Positions 33,387 through 41,696 of a stretch of DNA of 64,000 nucleotides are shown here, piece by piece. The DNA is from Neoroseomonas terrae (GTDB lineage Bacteria > Pseudomonadota > Alphaproteobacteria > Acetobacterales > Acetobacteraceae). Position 1 is the first letter of the stretch, and each line of letters starts with the position of its first letter. The stretch spans positions 62,001 through 126,000 of the forward strand of contig NZ_JAAEDI010000010.1 of the NCBI RefSeq assembly GCF_018129025.1, in the 5' to 3' direction. The position numbers were made by a program, and so were the translations under genes. The notes beneath the pieces were generated by a model. The model worked only from the letters and a program-made list of their open reading frames with translations. It searched no databases and was not told the origin of the DNA.

Positions 33387-34786
33387 ACGTCGTGGCTCCC
33401 CTGCGCGACCGCGCGATCCGCCCGGGACGCGACGCGCTTCGCGTGCTCGCAGCCTCGGGCCAGCTCGGCAACGGCATCGCCGTTACCGCCTTCCGCGCCG
33501 GGCTGGCTCGCCAGCCGCACGTCATCGGCTGCGACATGGGCTCGGTCGATCCCGGCCCGGCCTATCTCGGCAGCGGCCGGATGGCGACGTCGGAGGCGGT
33601 GACGCGTCGCGATCTGCGGCTCGTCATCCACGGCGCGCGGGACGTCGGCGTGCCACTCATCATCGGCAGCGCGGGCACCGCCGGCGCCGCCCCGCATGTA
33701 GCCCTGGTGCTCGACATGATCGGCGCCATCGCGCGGGAGGATTCGCTGCCGCTGCGCGTGGCCGTCATCCACGCCGACACCGACCGCGCCTGGCTGAAGC
33801 AGCAGGTCGCCGCCGGGCGGGTTCAGTCGCTCGGCCGCGCGATGCCGGCGCTGACGGCGGCCGAGGTCGACGCCTCGGCCCATATCGTCGGCCAGATGGG
33901 CACGGAGGCGTTCCTGCGGGCCCTCGCCTTGGAACCCGACATCGTCCTCGCCGGCCGCGCCTGTGACACCGCGATCTTCGCCGCGGTACCGGTCATGCTC
34001 GGTTATCCCGAGGGGCTGGCGACGCACATGGCGAAGATCATCGAATGCTCGTCGCTGTGCTGCACGCCCGGCGGCCCGGACGCCATGCTGGGCACGCTGC
34101 ACGCCGACGCCTTCGAGATCGAGAGCATGAACCCCATCCGGGCCGCGACGCCGGTCACAGTGGCGGCTCATGGGCTCTACGAGCAATCCAATCCGCACGA
34201 GGTCCGGGAGCCGCACGGGACGTTGCACCTCACCGATGCACGGTTCGAGGCACTGGACCATCGGCGCGTCCGGGTCTCGGGCGCGCGCTGGGCGGATGCC
34301 GCCCAGCCTTCGATCAAGCTGGAGGGGTCGTCCTGGTGCGGCGAACGGGCCGTGACGATCGCCGCGACCTGCGATCCCGGCGTCATCGCCCATCGCGACG
34401 CGATCGCCGAGGGCGTGCGCGGCGCGGTGGCGGACATACTGCCCGACGCTTCGTACGACCTCAGGGTCCGCGTCTACGGCGCCGGTGCCACGAACCTCTA
34501 CCCCGGTGCCCGCACCGGCATCACCGACGCCGGCGAGGCTTTCCTGCTGATCGAGTGCATCGCGCCGACCGCGGATCTCGCCAAAGCCGTGGTCGGGCTG
34601 GCGAAGCAGAAGATGCTGCATTTCGGCTTCCCCGGCCGCCTCTCGACCGGCGGCAATCTGGCGTTCCCCTTCACGCCGCCGGAATTGTCGGCGGGCGCGG
34701 CCTACCGTTTCTCCGTCTACCACGTCGCCGAATGCGACGATCTCGCCGCCGCCTTCCCGGTGGAGCTGGTCAGGCTCGGCCCGTGA
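33383..34786 (+). CDS. AtuA-family (DUF1446) protein (second copy)
   Basis: A 467-residue AtuA/DUF1446 protein. Landmarks are GCDMGSVDPGPAYLGSGRM, IIGSAGTAGAAPHVAL, DIVLAGRACDTAIFAAV, GKIIECSSLCCTPGG, SFPGRLSTGGNLAFPFTPPEL-like C-terminal region. It diverges clearly from the 28678-30057 protein, so the two pairs probably use different substrates. The start GTG overlaps the DUF4387 stop, and its own stop overlaps an ATG at 34786 of the following TctC frame. Confidence 0.9.
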   Translation: MNVVAPLRDRAIRPGRDALRVLAASGQLGNGIAVTAFRAGLARQPHVIGCDMGSVDPGPAYLGSGRMATSEAVTRRDLRLVIHGARDVGVPLIIGSAGTAGAAPHVALVLDMIGAIAREDSLPLRVAVIHADTDRAWLKQQVAAGRVQSLGRAMPALTAAEVDASAHIVGQMGTEAFLRALALEPDIVLAGRACDTAIFAAVPVMLGYPEGLATHMAKIIECSSLCCTPGGPDAMLGTLHADAFEIESMNPIRAATPVTVAAHGLYEQSNPHEVREPHGTLHLTDARFEALDHRRVRVSGARWADAAQPSIKLEGSSWCGERAVTIAATCDPGVIAHRDAIAEGVRGAVADILPDASYDLRVRVYGAGATNLYPGARTGITDAGEAFLLIECIAPTADLAKAVVGLAKQKMLHFGFPGRLSTGGNLAFPFTPPELSAGAAYRFSVYHVAECDDLAAAFPVELVRLGP

Positions 34787-34821
34787 TGCCGACGAACGCG
34801 ACGCGCGAAGGAAGTCCGACG

Positions 34822-35802
34822 ATGCGGATCGATCGACGGGGCGCGGTGGCGACGCTGGCGGGCCTGGTCGCGCCGTGGCCGCTGAGGGCGCAGAACCAGG
34901 CCGAGTTCCCTGACCGGCCGATCCGCATCATCGTGCCGGCATCGGCGGGCAGCGGCAGTGACACGCTCGCCCGCATCATCGCCACGGGAATGCGGCAGAC
35001 CTTGCCGCAACCAACCCTGGTCGAGAACCGCGCGGGCGGCGGTGGCATTCCCGGCACGGAGGCTGGCGCGCGCGCTGCGCCGGACGGCTATACGATCACC
35101 TTAGGCTCGTCGAGTTCGCTCGGCGCCAACGCCGCGCTCAGCCCCTACGCGAAGTATGTGGTCGAGCGCGACTTCGCGCCGCTCGCGGGGGTCGCGCGCA
35201 GCTACTACGTCATCTGCACCGGCACGCTGCCCAATTCGCCCCGCACCTTGGCAGAGCTAGTGGCGCGCATGCGCGACGGCGACGAGTCCTTCGCCGCCGG
35301 TAGCCTCGGGACGATCGGGCATCTCACGCAGGAGCTTTTCCTGAGGCGCGCGGGTGTGCGTGCGACGCAGATTACCTACCGCAGCGGTAGCACGGCGTTG
35401 AGCGACCTCGCCGCGGGTCGCGTGATCATGGGCTGCGACACGCTCGCACCGGTTATGCCCTTTATCCAGGGCGGGCGCGTCCGGGCGCTCGCGGTCACCG
35501 CGCCGCAGCGCCTCGCCGGCCTGCCCGACGTGCCGACGACCGCGGAAGCCGGCATCCCGAACCTGGTCGTCGACACGTTCTTCGGCCTCGTTGCGCCCGC
35601 GGCGACCCCTGCTCCGATCCGCGCGAAGCTGACTGAAGCGATCCTCGCCGCGGTGAATGATCCCGAGGCGCGCCGGACCTTCGATACGCTGATGCTGGAC
35701 CCGATGCCGATCGGCCCGGCCGCGTTCGGACCAATGATCCGGGATACCACCGCTTTCTGGACCGGCTTCCTGAATGAGGCCGGTATCCGCATCGAGTTCT
35801 GA
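34822..35802 (+). CDS. TTT-type (Bug/TctC) substrate-binding protein
   Basis: A 326-residue Bug receptor. GAAGGAAG at 34807-34814 supports the ATG at 34822 (MRIDRRGAVATLAGLVAPWPLRAQ); an ATG at 34786 that overlaps the AtuA stop is an alternative adding 12 residues. Landmarks are FPDRPIRIIVPASAGSGSD, VENRAGGGGIPG, PDGYTITLGSSSS, TYRSGSTALSDL and LPDVPTTAEAG. It closes the MmgE-DUF4387-AtuA series and is followed after 38 bases by another receptor gene. Confidence 0.92.
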   Translation: MRIDRRGAVATLAGLVAPWPLRAQNQAEFPDRPIRIIVPASAGSGSDTLARIIATGMRQTLPQPTLVENRAGGGGIPGTEAGARAAPDGYTITLGSSSSLGANAALSPYAKYVVERDFAPLAGVARSYYVICTGTLPNSPRTLAELVARMRDGDESFAAGSLGTIGHLTQELFLRRAGVRATQITYRSGSTALSDLAAGRVIMGCDTLAPVMPFIQGGRVRALAVTAPQRLAGLPDVPTTAEAGIPNLVVDTFFGLVAPAATPAPIRAKLTEAILAAVNDPEARRTFDTLMLDPMPIGPAAFGPMIRDTTAFWTGFLNEAGIRIEF

Positions 35803-35840
35803 TGCGCGCAACTAACCAATTACCGCATGAGGAGAAGACT

Positions 35841-36812
35841 ATGACTACTGGACGGCGTGCGTTGTTGTCGGCGGGTGCCGCCGCCCTCGCCTTGCCAGTG
35901 CCAGCCGTGGCGCAACAGGAATGGCCGCAGCGCCCGATCCGAATTGTAGTGCCCTATGCGCCCGGCGGCGGTACGGACCTTGTCAGTCGCCTGCTGGCGG
36001 AGGCCATGCGTCATGACCTGGGTCAGCCTGTGATCATTGAGAACCGACCGGGCGGCAATGGCGTGGTGGGCACCGATCAGGTCGCTCGGTCGCCCGCGGA
36101 TGGCTATACACAGGTTGCCGTCACCAACGGGCATCTGTTGAGCCCCTACGTCACGCCAAGCCTCCCGTTCGATCCGGTCCGCGACTTCACGCCGGTCGCG
36201 TTGCTCGCTGCCTACCCGATCGTACTGGTCTCTCGGCTCGGCCTGCCGTTCCGCGACCTGCGGGGCCTGATCGCCTTTGCACGGGCGAACCCCGACGGTG
36301 TGAGCCACGGGACCTCGACGCCGCTCAGCTCATCCATCGGCAATCTCTTCGCGCGGCAGATCGGCGCCAAGATGACCGAGGTGCCTTACCGCGGCGGTGG
36401 TCCAATGATGACCGACCTCATCGCCGGCCATCTGGATGTCGGCTGGGCGAGCCCGGAATCGGCGCTGTCGCAGATGGGCAGCGGGCGGCTGCGCATCATC
36501 GGCGTGACGTCGCGCGAACGCCTTCCGCTCCTGTCGGATGTTCCGTCGATCAGCGAGGCGGATCTGCCCGACTTCGAATTCACCGGTTGGGTCGGGCTCT
36601 ATGCGCCTGCCGGGCTACCGGCCGCGATCGCGCGGCGAATGAACGCCGCGCTGCGGGCGGCGGTGACACAGCAGGAGGTGCGCCGTCGCATCATCCAGAT
36701 GGGCAACTACGATTTCGTGGAAGATGCGGAGGCATTTGCAGCCCGGACGCACAGGGACGCCGAGCGTTGGAACAAGGCGGCGCGCGAGGGACTGCTGGCA
36801 TCGGGAGGCTGA
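35841..36812 (+). CDS. TTT-type (Bug/TctC) substrate-binding protein
   Basis: A 323-residue Bug receptor. GAGGAG seven bases upstream supports the ATG at 35841 (MTTGRRALLSAGAAALALPVPAVAQ). Landmarks are WPQRPIRIVVPYAPGGGTD, IIENRPGGNGVVG, EVPYRGGGPMMTDL and LLSDVPSISEADLP. It is the second receptor in a row, so the operon encodes two ligand specificities or a redundant pair. Intact coding ends here; the IS481/LysR/IS5 debris follows. Confidence 0.92.
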   Translation: MTTGRRALLSAGAAALALPVPAVAQQEWPQRPIRIVVPYAPGGGTDLVSRLLAEAMRHDLGQPVIIENRPGGNGVVGTDQVARSPADGYTQVAVTNGHLLSPYVTPSLPFDPVRDFTPVALLAAYPIVLVSRLGLPFRDLRGLIAFARANPDGVSHGTSTPLSSSIGNLFARQIGAKMTEVPYRGGGPMMTDLIAGHLDVGWASPESALSQMGSGRLRIIGVTSRERLPLLSDVPSISEADLPDFEFTGWVGLYAPAGLPAAIARRMNAALRAAVTQQEVRRRIIQMGNYDFVEDAEAFAARTHRDAERWNKAAREGLLASGG

Positions 36813-36879
36813 GATCGGCGGACGACGCGCGCGCCGGCATGTGCGCGTCAGTCGCACATGTGGGCTACGGGAGCTGCCG

Positions 36880-37305
36880 TTCACACGTTGGCGGGCGCGA
36901 AGCGGAACTGGATACCGTTGCCGGTGAGCGTGGCGTGGGCGCGTCAGGGCACGGCGGCAGCAAGGGTCTTCAGGAAGGCGGGTGCCGTGACGCGCGTTGC
37001 GCTGCTGACCATCTGGACGAATGGTCAACTTCGAAGCGCGGTCGACGACAAGAAAGAAGTAGAGCCTGCCCTCGGTGATCTGCACCTCCGCGATAGTGAT
37101 GTGAAGGAAGCCGACACGATAAGGCTTGAACGCCCTCTTGATGGCCCTATCGCCTTCGATCTCAGGTAGGTGGGAGATGCCATGGCGGTCAGGCAGCGGT
37201 GCAGCTAGGATCGGGTTAGTTGCGCGATCGTCGGCTGCAAGGCCTCGAGGCAATCCCTCGACGGAAGCGGCGTGGCGGCGGAAAGCTACGATGACGGCCC
37301 TTGCT
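36880..37305 (-). mobile_element. IS481-family transposase fragment
   Basis: Minus-strand pieces in different frames match the IS481 transposase in order. VIVAFRRH lies near 37290, ALQPTIAQLTRS with a stop codon near 37220, then HGISHLPEIEGD...FLHITIAEVQITEGRLYFFLVVDRASK (37200-37020). After another shift come TLAAAVP and ATLTGNGIQFRF near 36900. Both ends of the element are missing. It directly abuts the broken LysR gene at its right side. Confidence 0.75.
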
Positions 37306-37858
37306 CGGCGGGCAGAATGCTCGAGACGTCACCGTCAACATGCGCATCACGACGATGCTGGAAGCTGCGTCCCTGGTTGCGGATCATCGTGTCGATATCG
37401 GGATGGTCATCGGCCACATCGGTGATCCACGCGCGTCGGTGCGGACCCTGTCCATCCTTCCGCTAGGCTGCGTCCTTCCCCGTCGACATCCGCTTTGCGT
37501 CCGCGACACGCTGACGCCGGCCGACCTTGCGGACGAAGCCATCATTGCCGCGGCGCGGCACTTGCCGGCCGGTCAACTGATCGCCCCGGCATTCGAGGAT
37601 GCCAATGTTGAGCTGCGCGTCGCCGTGGAGGTGAACCAGGCTTCCGTCGCGTGCGCGCTGGCGCATGGCGGGGCGGGGGTCACGGTGCTGGATGGCTTCG
37701 CCGTACTCGCGGCGCGCGAACAGGGCATGGAAACGCGGCCGTTCCTGCCATCCGTGCCACTCCCGGCGCGGATCCTGACCTCGCGCCAGCGGCCGCTGCC
37801 CAACCTCGCGGCTCTCTTCGTAGAGACATTAGACCTGGTGAAGCCGAAAGAGGATTGA
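37305..37858 (+). pseudogene. LysR-family regulator lacking its DNA-binding domain
   Basis: About 180 residues of a LysR effector domain are intact: VNMRITTMLEAASLVADHRVDIGMVIG, LPLGCVLPRRHPL, VEVNQASVACALAHGGAGVTVLDGFAV. The ~110-residue N-terminal helix-turn-helix half is absent. A TTG at 37301 opens the frame but has no clear ribosome site. Upstream homology stops exactly where the IS481 fragment begins, so the element's insertion and later decay probably removed the first half. The remaining protein could not bind DNA. Confidence 0.75.
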
Positions 37859-38079
37859 AATGCGAGCCGCCCGCGGAGCGACCGGCATCGACGACGCCCA
37901 CCGCGCAGGGACGGTTCCCCGGCCGCGGTTCGAAGCGCCGAGCTGCGGCGCAGTCGATGCGAACACCTGGAATCAAGTTGATCTTGCGGATCTGTTTGAG
38001 ATTGTGAGGTGCGTGCGTTGCGCTCGGCTGAAGCAGAAATCGGACCGCGAGTGGTGGGCTGCTGGATGTCTTCTACCTG

Positions 38080-38472
38080 CGGCCGCACGCGGGGACGAGC
38101 TGTCGTGCTCCTGCTCACCGAAGGCCAGGCCAGTGACGATCGCGGCGCGATCCTCCTGCTTCCGCGGTTCTCAATCAGTCAGAGCGCGGCAACTGATCGC
38201 TGACCGAGGCTACGACAGCGCTTGCTTTCGCGAAGCCTTAGCCGCGCGGCATCACACCCTGCATTCCATCAACGCGAAGCCGAAAGCAGCCGATCCCGCT
38301 CGACGCCCTGCTCTGCTGCCAGCGCCACCGCATCGAGATCATGTTCGGCAGGATCAAGGACTGGCGCCGCATCGCCATGCGCTACGACCGCTGCGCACGC
38401 ACCTTCATCAGCGCCATCGTCCTCGCCGCAACCGCCATCTTTTGGCTCAATCAGCGCGTCCGCCTTCCCTAA
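38080..38472 (+). mobile_element. IS5-family transposase fragment, frameshifted
   Basis: Three pieces in three frames follow the order of an IS5-group transposase. LLLTEGQASDDRGA is near 38110-38150, RARQLIADRGYDSACFREAL near 38179-38240, and HRIEIMFGRIKDWRRIAMRYDR with AIFWLNQRV up to a stop at 38470. The central deletion removes the segment between the D and E motifs. It is related to the scrap at 7225-7345. The bases 37859-38079 before it hold no recognisable gene. Confidence 0.75.
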
Positions 38473-38526
38473 TCATTACGCGGACCAGACTACCGCCCTG
38501 CCGCTCTCAACGTGTCTGCCGGCGGC

Positions 38527-39228
38527 TTACGCGTCGAGAACATTGTGCAATGACGCTTCGATCCGTCCGCCGCAGTATGCGTCGCCATAGTCCTTTCGCG
38601 CTTGGGCGGCCAAGCTAACGAATGGCGGCAGATCACACACTCTTCGCGTAAGGGCTGCCGTCATTGGCGCGGTGTCCTGGAGGATCGACCCTATTGTCTC
38701 GAAGCGATCGGCCATGGTCGACCACAGGGTGGCCGTAACGATGTCGGCGATGGCCGGCGTTTCGCCGCCCAGGAGAAAACCCGAGCCCTTCTTCAGGCCA
38801 TGGCGGCGCCCGGTCTCCTCCCACAGCGACATCCACTTTTTCAGGCGCGGCACAAAGTCGTGCCAGCGCCGCTCCGTCCACATCTGACGGCCGCCATCCA
38901 GAGTGATCTCATCGATCACGTCGTTGGCGTCGTTGACGATCTTCATGGTCAGGGCGCGCACAGGGGGAGTCGCCGGCAAGAGGTCGAGCGTCTCACCCAG
39001 ATACAGAACGATGGCCGGCATCTGGGCGATGGCGAAGCCCGCTTTCCTGTCGACCAGAATGGGCGGGCCCATGAACGGGACGGGCATCTCCTTCACGGAG
39101 CCGCTCATCATCTTGGAGATCGCGGCATCCCCACCTTCCGTCCAGCTCTTGCCCGCATAGGCGAGGACAGCGCGCACGAACTGGCCCCGGAACGGCACCG
39201 ACCAATAGAAGAGATCATAGTCAGACAT
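38527..39228 (-). CDS. Glutathione S-transferase family protein
   Basis: A 233-residue GST with a thioredoxin-fold N-terminal domain (YDLFYWSVPFRGQFVRAVLAYAGKSW; PPILVDRKAGFAIAQMPAIVLYLGE with the usual substrate-adjacent region). Its all-helical C-terminal domain contains GSGFLLGGETPAIADIVTATLW. GGAGG seven bases before the ATG supports the start. It conjugates or reduces electrophiles with glutathione. It stands alone beside the IS5 fragment and is divergent from the DUF427 gene. The substrate is unknown. Confidence 0.9.
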   Translation of the reverse strand: MSDYDLFYWSVPFRGQFVRAVLAYAGKSWTEGGDAAISKMMSGSVKEMPVPFMGPPILVDRKAGFAIAQMPAIVLYLGETLDLLPATPPVRALTMKIVNDANDVIDEITLDGGRQMWTERRWHDFVPRLKKWMSLWEETGRRHGLKKGSGFLLGGETPAIADIVTATLWSTMADRFETIGSILQDTAPMTAALTRRVCDLPPFVSLAAQARKDYGDAYCGGRIEASLHNVLDA

Positions 39229-39443
39229 CTCAGAGCCTCCAGATCAGGTGTACCGCGATCCTCAACACGCTCGCGGAGCCAGCGCTCGTAACGGGATCCG
39301 GCTTTGGCGTGGACATCCAATGCTGACGCACCAGTTAACAGGGCTGCCCCGATCTCCGTGCGTTCAGAAGCGTCGCGGCTTTTCGGTCTGGCCAGATCGA
39401 TCGGCGCCAGGCCGTCATCACAGACATTCCGGGAGTTCTCGCG

Positions 39444-39809
39444 ATGACAAGACCCGTCCTTCAACCTGGCCCCGATCATCCCATCACCATCGAGCCACTT
39501 CGCCGCCGAGTGACCGTCGTTGTCGGCGGGCAGACGATCGCCGACAGTGACAATGCCCTTGTCCTGCGGGAAGCGGCTTACCCGGCGGCGATCTACATTC
39601 CGCGCCAGGATGCGCGAATGGACCTGCTGGAGCGGAGCGATCACGGCACCTATTGCCCGTACAAGGGCGACGCGTCGTACTTCAGCATCCCAGCCGGCGG
39701 CGCACGATCGATCGATGCCGTCTGGACCTATGAGGCGCCATATGAGGACGTGCGCGCGATCAAGAATCACCTCGCCTTCTATCCTGACAGGGTGGATTCG
39801 ATCGCATGA
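39444..39809 (+). CDS. DUF427 protein
   Basis: A 121-residue DUF427 protein (beta-rich fold): HPITIEPLRRRVTVVVGGQTIADSDNALVLREAAYPAAIYIPR, STYCPYKG-like THGTYCPYKGDASYF, and AVWTYEAPYEDVRAIKNHLAFYPDRVD. The family is widespread with no settled function. It is divergent from the GST gene (215-base gap without a recognisable gene) and convergent with the flavoprotein gene. Confidence 0.88.
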   Translation: MTRPVLQPGPDHPITIEPLRRRVTVVVGGQTIADSDNALVLREAAYPAAIYIPRQDARMDLLERSDHGTYCPYKGDASYFSIPAGGARSIDAVWTYEAPYEDVRAIKNHLAFYPDRVDSIA

Positions 39810-39850
39810 GACGAACCTGTTCCAGATCCATCAGCAGTTAGCACTCCCGT

Positions 39851-41236
39851 TCATGCCTGGATTGCCGGCTTCAATTCCTCCAGCAGGGTGGGGATGAGTT
39901 CGGAGACGGTCGGGTGGATCGGCACGGCGCGCTGCAGCGTCGTATACGGCGCATCGGCATTGATTATGTCCAGGATGCCGTGGATCACCTCGTCGCCCCC
40001 GGTGCCGAGGATGGCGGCGCCGAGGATACGCTTGGTCCCGGCGTCGACAACGACCTTCATGAAGCCTTGCGTCTCGCCCTTCTCCACGGCGCGGCCGACC
40101 CGCGTCATCGCGCGCTTGCCGACGAGAAGGGGACGACCCGTGGCGCGCGCCGCCGCCTCGGTCACGCCGGCTCGTCCAAGCGGTGGATCGGTATAGAGCG
40201 CGTACCCGGGCACGCGCTCGCTCAGTTTCCAATCCTGCCCGTCCAGGAGATTGGCTGCCACGATCTCGAAATCGTTATAGGCGGTGTGCGTGAAGGCACC
40301 GCGGCCGTTGCAGTCGCCCATTGCCCAGATGCCCGGCACGTTCGTGGCCAGGTGGTCGTCCACCTTGATGTAGCCGCGCGCATCGATCTCGACGCCGGCG
40401 ACATCGAGCCCGAGATCATCGGTATTGGGCCGGCGGCCAACCGCCAGCAGGAGATGCGATCCGACGATCTCCGGCTCGCCGCTCGCGCAGTCGACCGCAA
40501 CGGCTACGCCGTTCTCATGCGGCGAGAGTCGAATGCATTTGGCGCCAACGCGGATGTCGACGCCCTCGGCGGCCAGGATGTCGGCGATGGCCGCCGAGAC
40601 GTCCTCGTCCTCGCGCGACACGAGGCGATCGCCCATCTCCACGACAGTGACCTCGGCGCCGAAGCGGCGAAACATCTGGGCGAATTCGAGCCCGATATAA
40701 CTGCCGCCAATGACGACGAGATGTTTCGGCAAGTGGTCGAGTTCGACCATGTCGCTGTTGGTGAGGAACGGTACGGTACGGATGCCGGGTATGTCCGGTA
40801 CACTGGCGCGCCCACCGACATTGATGAAAATGCGCGGCGCGCTCAGCACCTCGCCCCCAACCCGCAGGCGATCGGACCCCTCGAACCGCGCATGGCCGCG
40901 CAACACGGTGCAGCCTGGCATGCTGCCCAGCCAGGTTTCGACCCCCTGCCGGGAGTCGCTGATCACCTTTCCGGCCCGCGCCTTCACGCGCGCCATGTCC
41001 ATGGCGGCCGGTCCACTGAGGACCACGCCATATTCCGCCGCACGGGCAGCCATGCGGGCCGCATAGGCGCTCGCCACCAAGGTCTTGGTCGGCTTGCAGC
41101 CGGTGTTCACGCAGGTGCCGCCGAAGAACTTGCGCTCGATGATGGCGACACGCATGCCGGCGCCGGTCAGGCGACCGGCCAGCGGTGGGCCGGCCTGCCC
41201 GGCGCCGATGACTATCGCGTCGAAGGCGCGGCTCAT
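39851..41236 (-). CDS. FAD pyridine-nucleotide disulfide oxidoreductase (Lpd/MerA-like)
   Basis: A 461-residue class I disulfide oxidoreductase. It has the FAD-binding GAGQAGPPLA at residues 11-20, the redox-active Cys42 and Cys47 (GGTCVNTGCKPTKT), the NAD(P)-binding GGSYIGLEFAQMF, and the second FAD motif GIWAMGDC. At the C-terminal interface are the His and Glu of HPTVSELIPTL. It lacks a mercury-binding HMA domain and C-terminal cysteine pair, so it is not MerA. It is not near a 2-oxo-acid dehydrogenase either. Annotated relatives are simply 'FAD-containing oxidoreductase'; the substrate is unknown. Confidence 0.9.
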   Translation of the reverse strand: MSRAFDAIVIGAGQAGPPLAGRLTGAGMRVAIIERKFFGGTCVNTGCKPTKTLVASAYAARMAARAAEYGVVLSGPAAMDMARVKARAGKVISDSRQGVETWLGSMPGCTVLRGHARFEGSDRLRVGGEVLSAPRIFINVGGRASVPDIPGIRTVPFLTNSDMVELDHLPKHLVVIGGSYIGLEFAQMFRRFGAEVTVVEMGDRLVSREDEDVSAAIADILAAEGVDIRVGAKCIRLSPHENGVAVAVDCASGEPEIVGSHLLLAVGRRPNTDDLGLDVAGVEIDARGYIKVDDHLATNVPGIWAMGDCNGRGAFTHTAYNDFEIVAANLLDGQDWKLSERVPGYALYTDPPLGRAGVTEAAARATGRPLLVGKRAMTRVGRAVEKGETQGFMKVVVDAGTKRILGAAILGTGGDEVIHGILDIINADAPYTTLQRAVPIHPTVSELIPTLLEELKPAIQA

Positions 41237-41696
41237 GACACTACCGCGACAGCTGGGAAAGACCTGGTGAGACGGCCGGAGAAGGCCATTCTGGTACCTG
41301 CGTCCCGTGTGGCCCTGGTGGTGCCGGCAACCATTGTGCTGTCCATCCTGGAGCCCTTCCGCGTGATGGCCCGGCGCCAGCCGCCGCCCAAGAAATTCAG
41401 AGCGCTCGATCGCCGCACAAGTTGCTGCGGCCTGCCGACAGCATGAGCATCGCGAATCCGAAGACCCCTTGGCAACACAACTCGACGAACCACCTCAATG
41501 GACGGTGGCTCAAGTGTCCGATCGCGAACGGCGAGTCAGGCCGCGTCGTTTGCGAGGCCGCGGATTGCCGCCGGCAATCCCAATGTCGGTCGCGGGGGGA
41601 AACTCCGCGGACCATTTGTGCTTGTAGCAGGGTTGGCCGGATTCAACGCGAGCGGAACCGCGCGCCGCGCTGCACCAATCAGGGGGACCGCCCATC
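41237..41696. other. 460-base gap without a recognisable gene
   Basis: The gap between the divergent flavoprotein and egtB genes holds no reading frame I can match to a family in either strand. The second half is slightly AT-richer. Promoters for both neighbours must lie here. No insertion-sequence signature was seen. Confidence 0.5.

Noticed and set aside
36615..37253. 212-codon minus-strand frame as a protein gene
   Set aside because: Only its first half matches the IS481 transposase and the rest of that transposase lies in other frames, so it is a remnant and not a gene.
39108..39770. 220-codon minus-strand frame between the GST and DUF427 genes
   Set aside because: It overlaps two supported genes and shows no domain.
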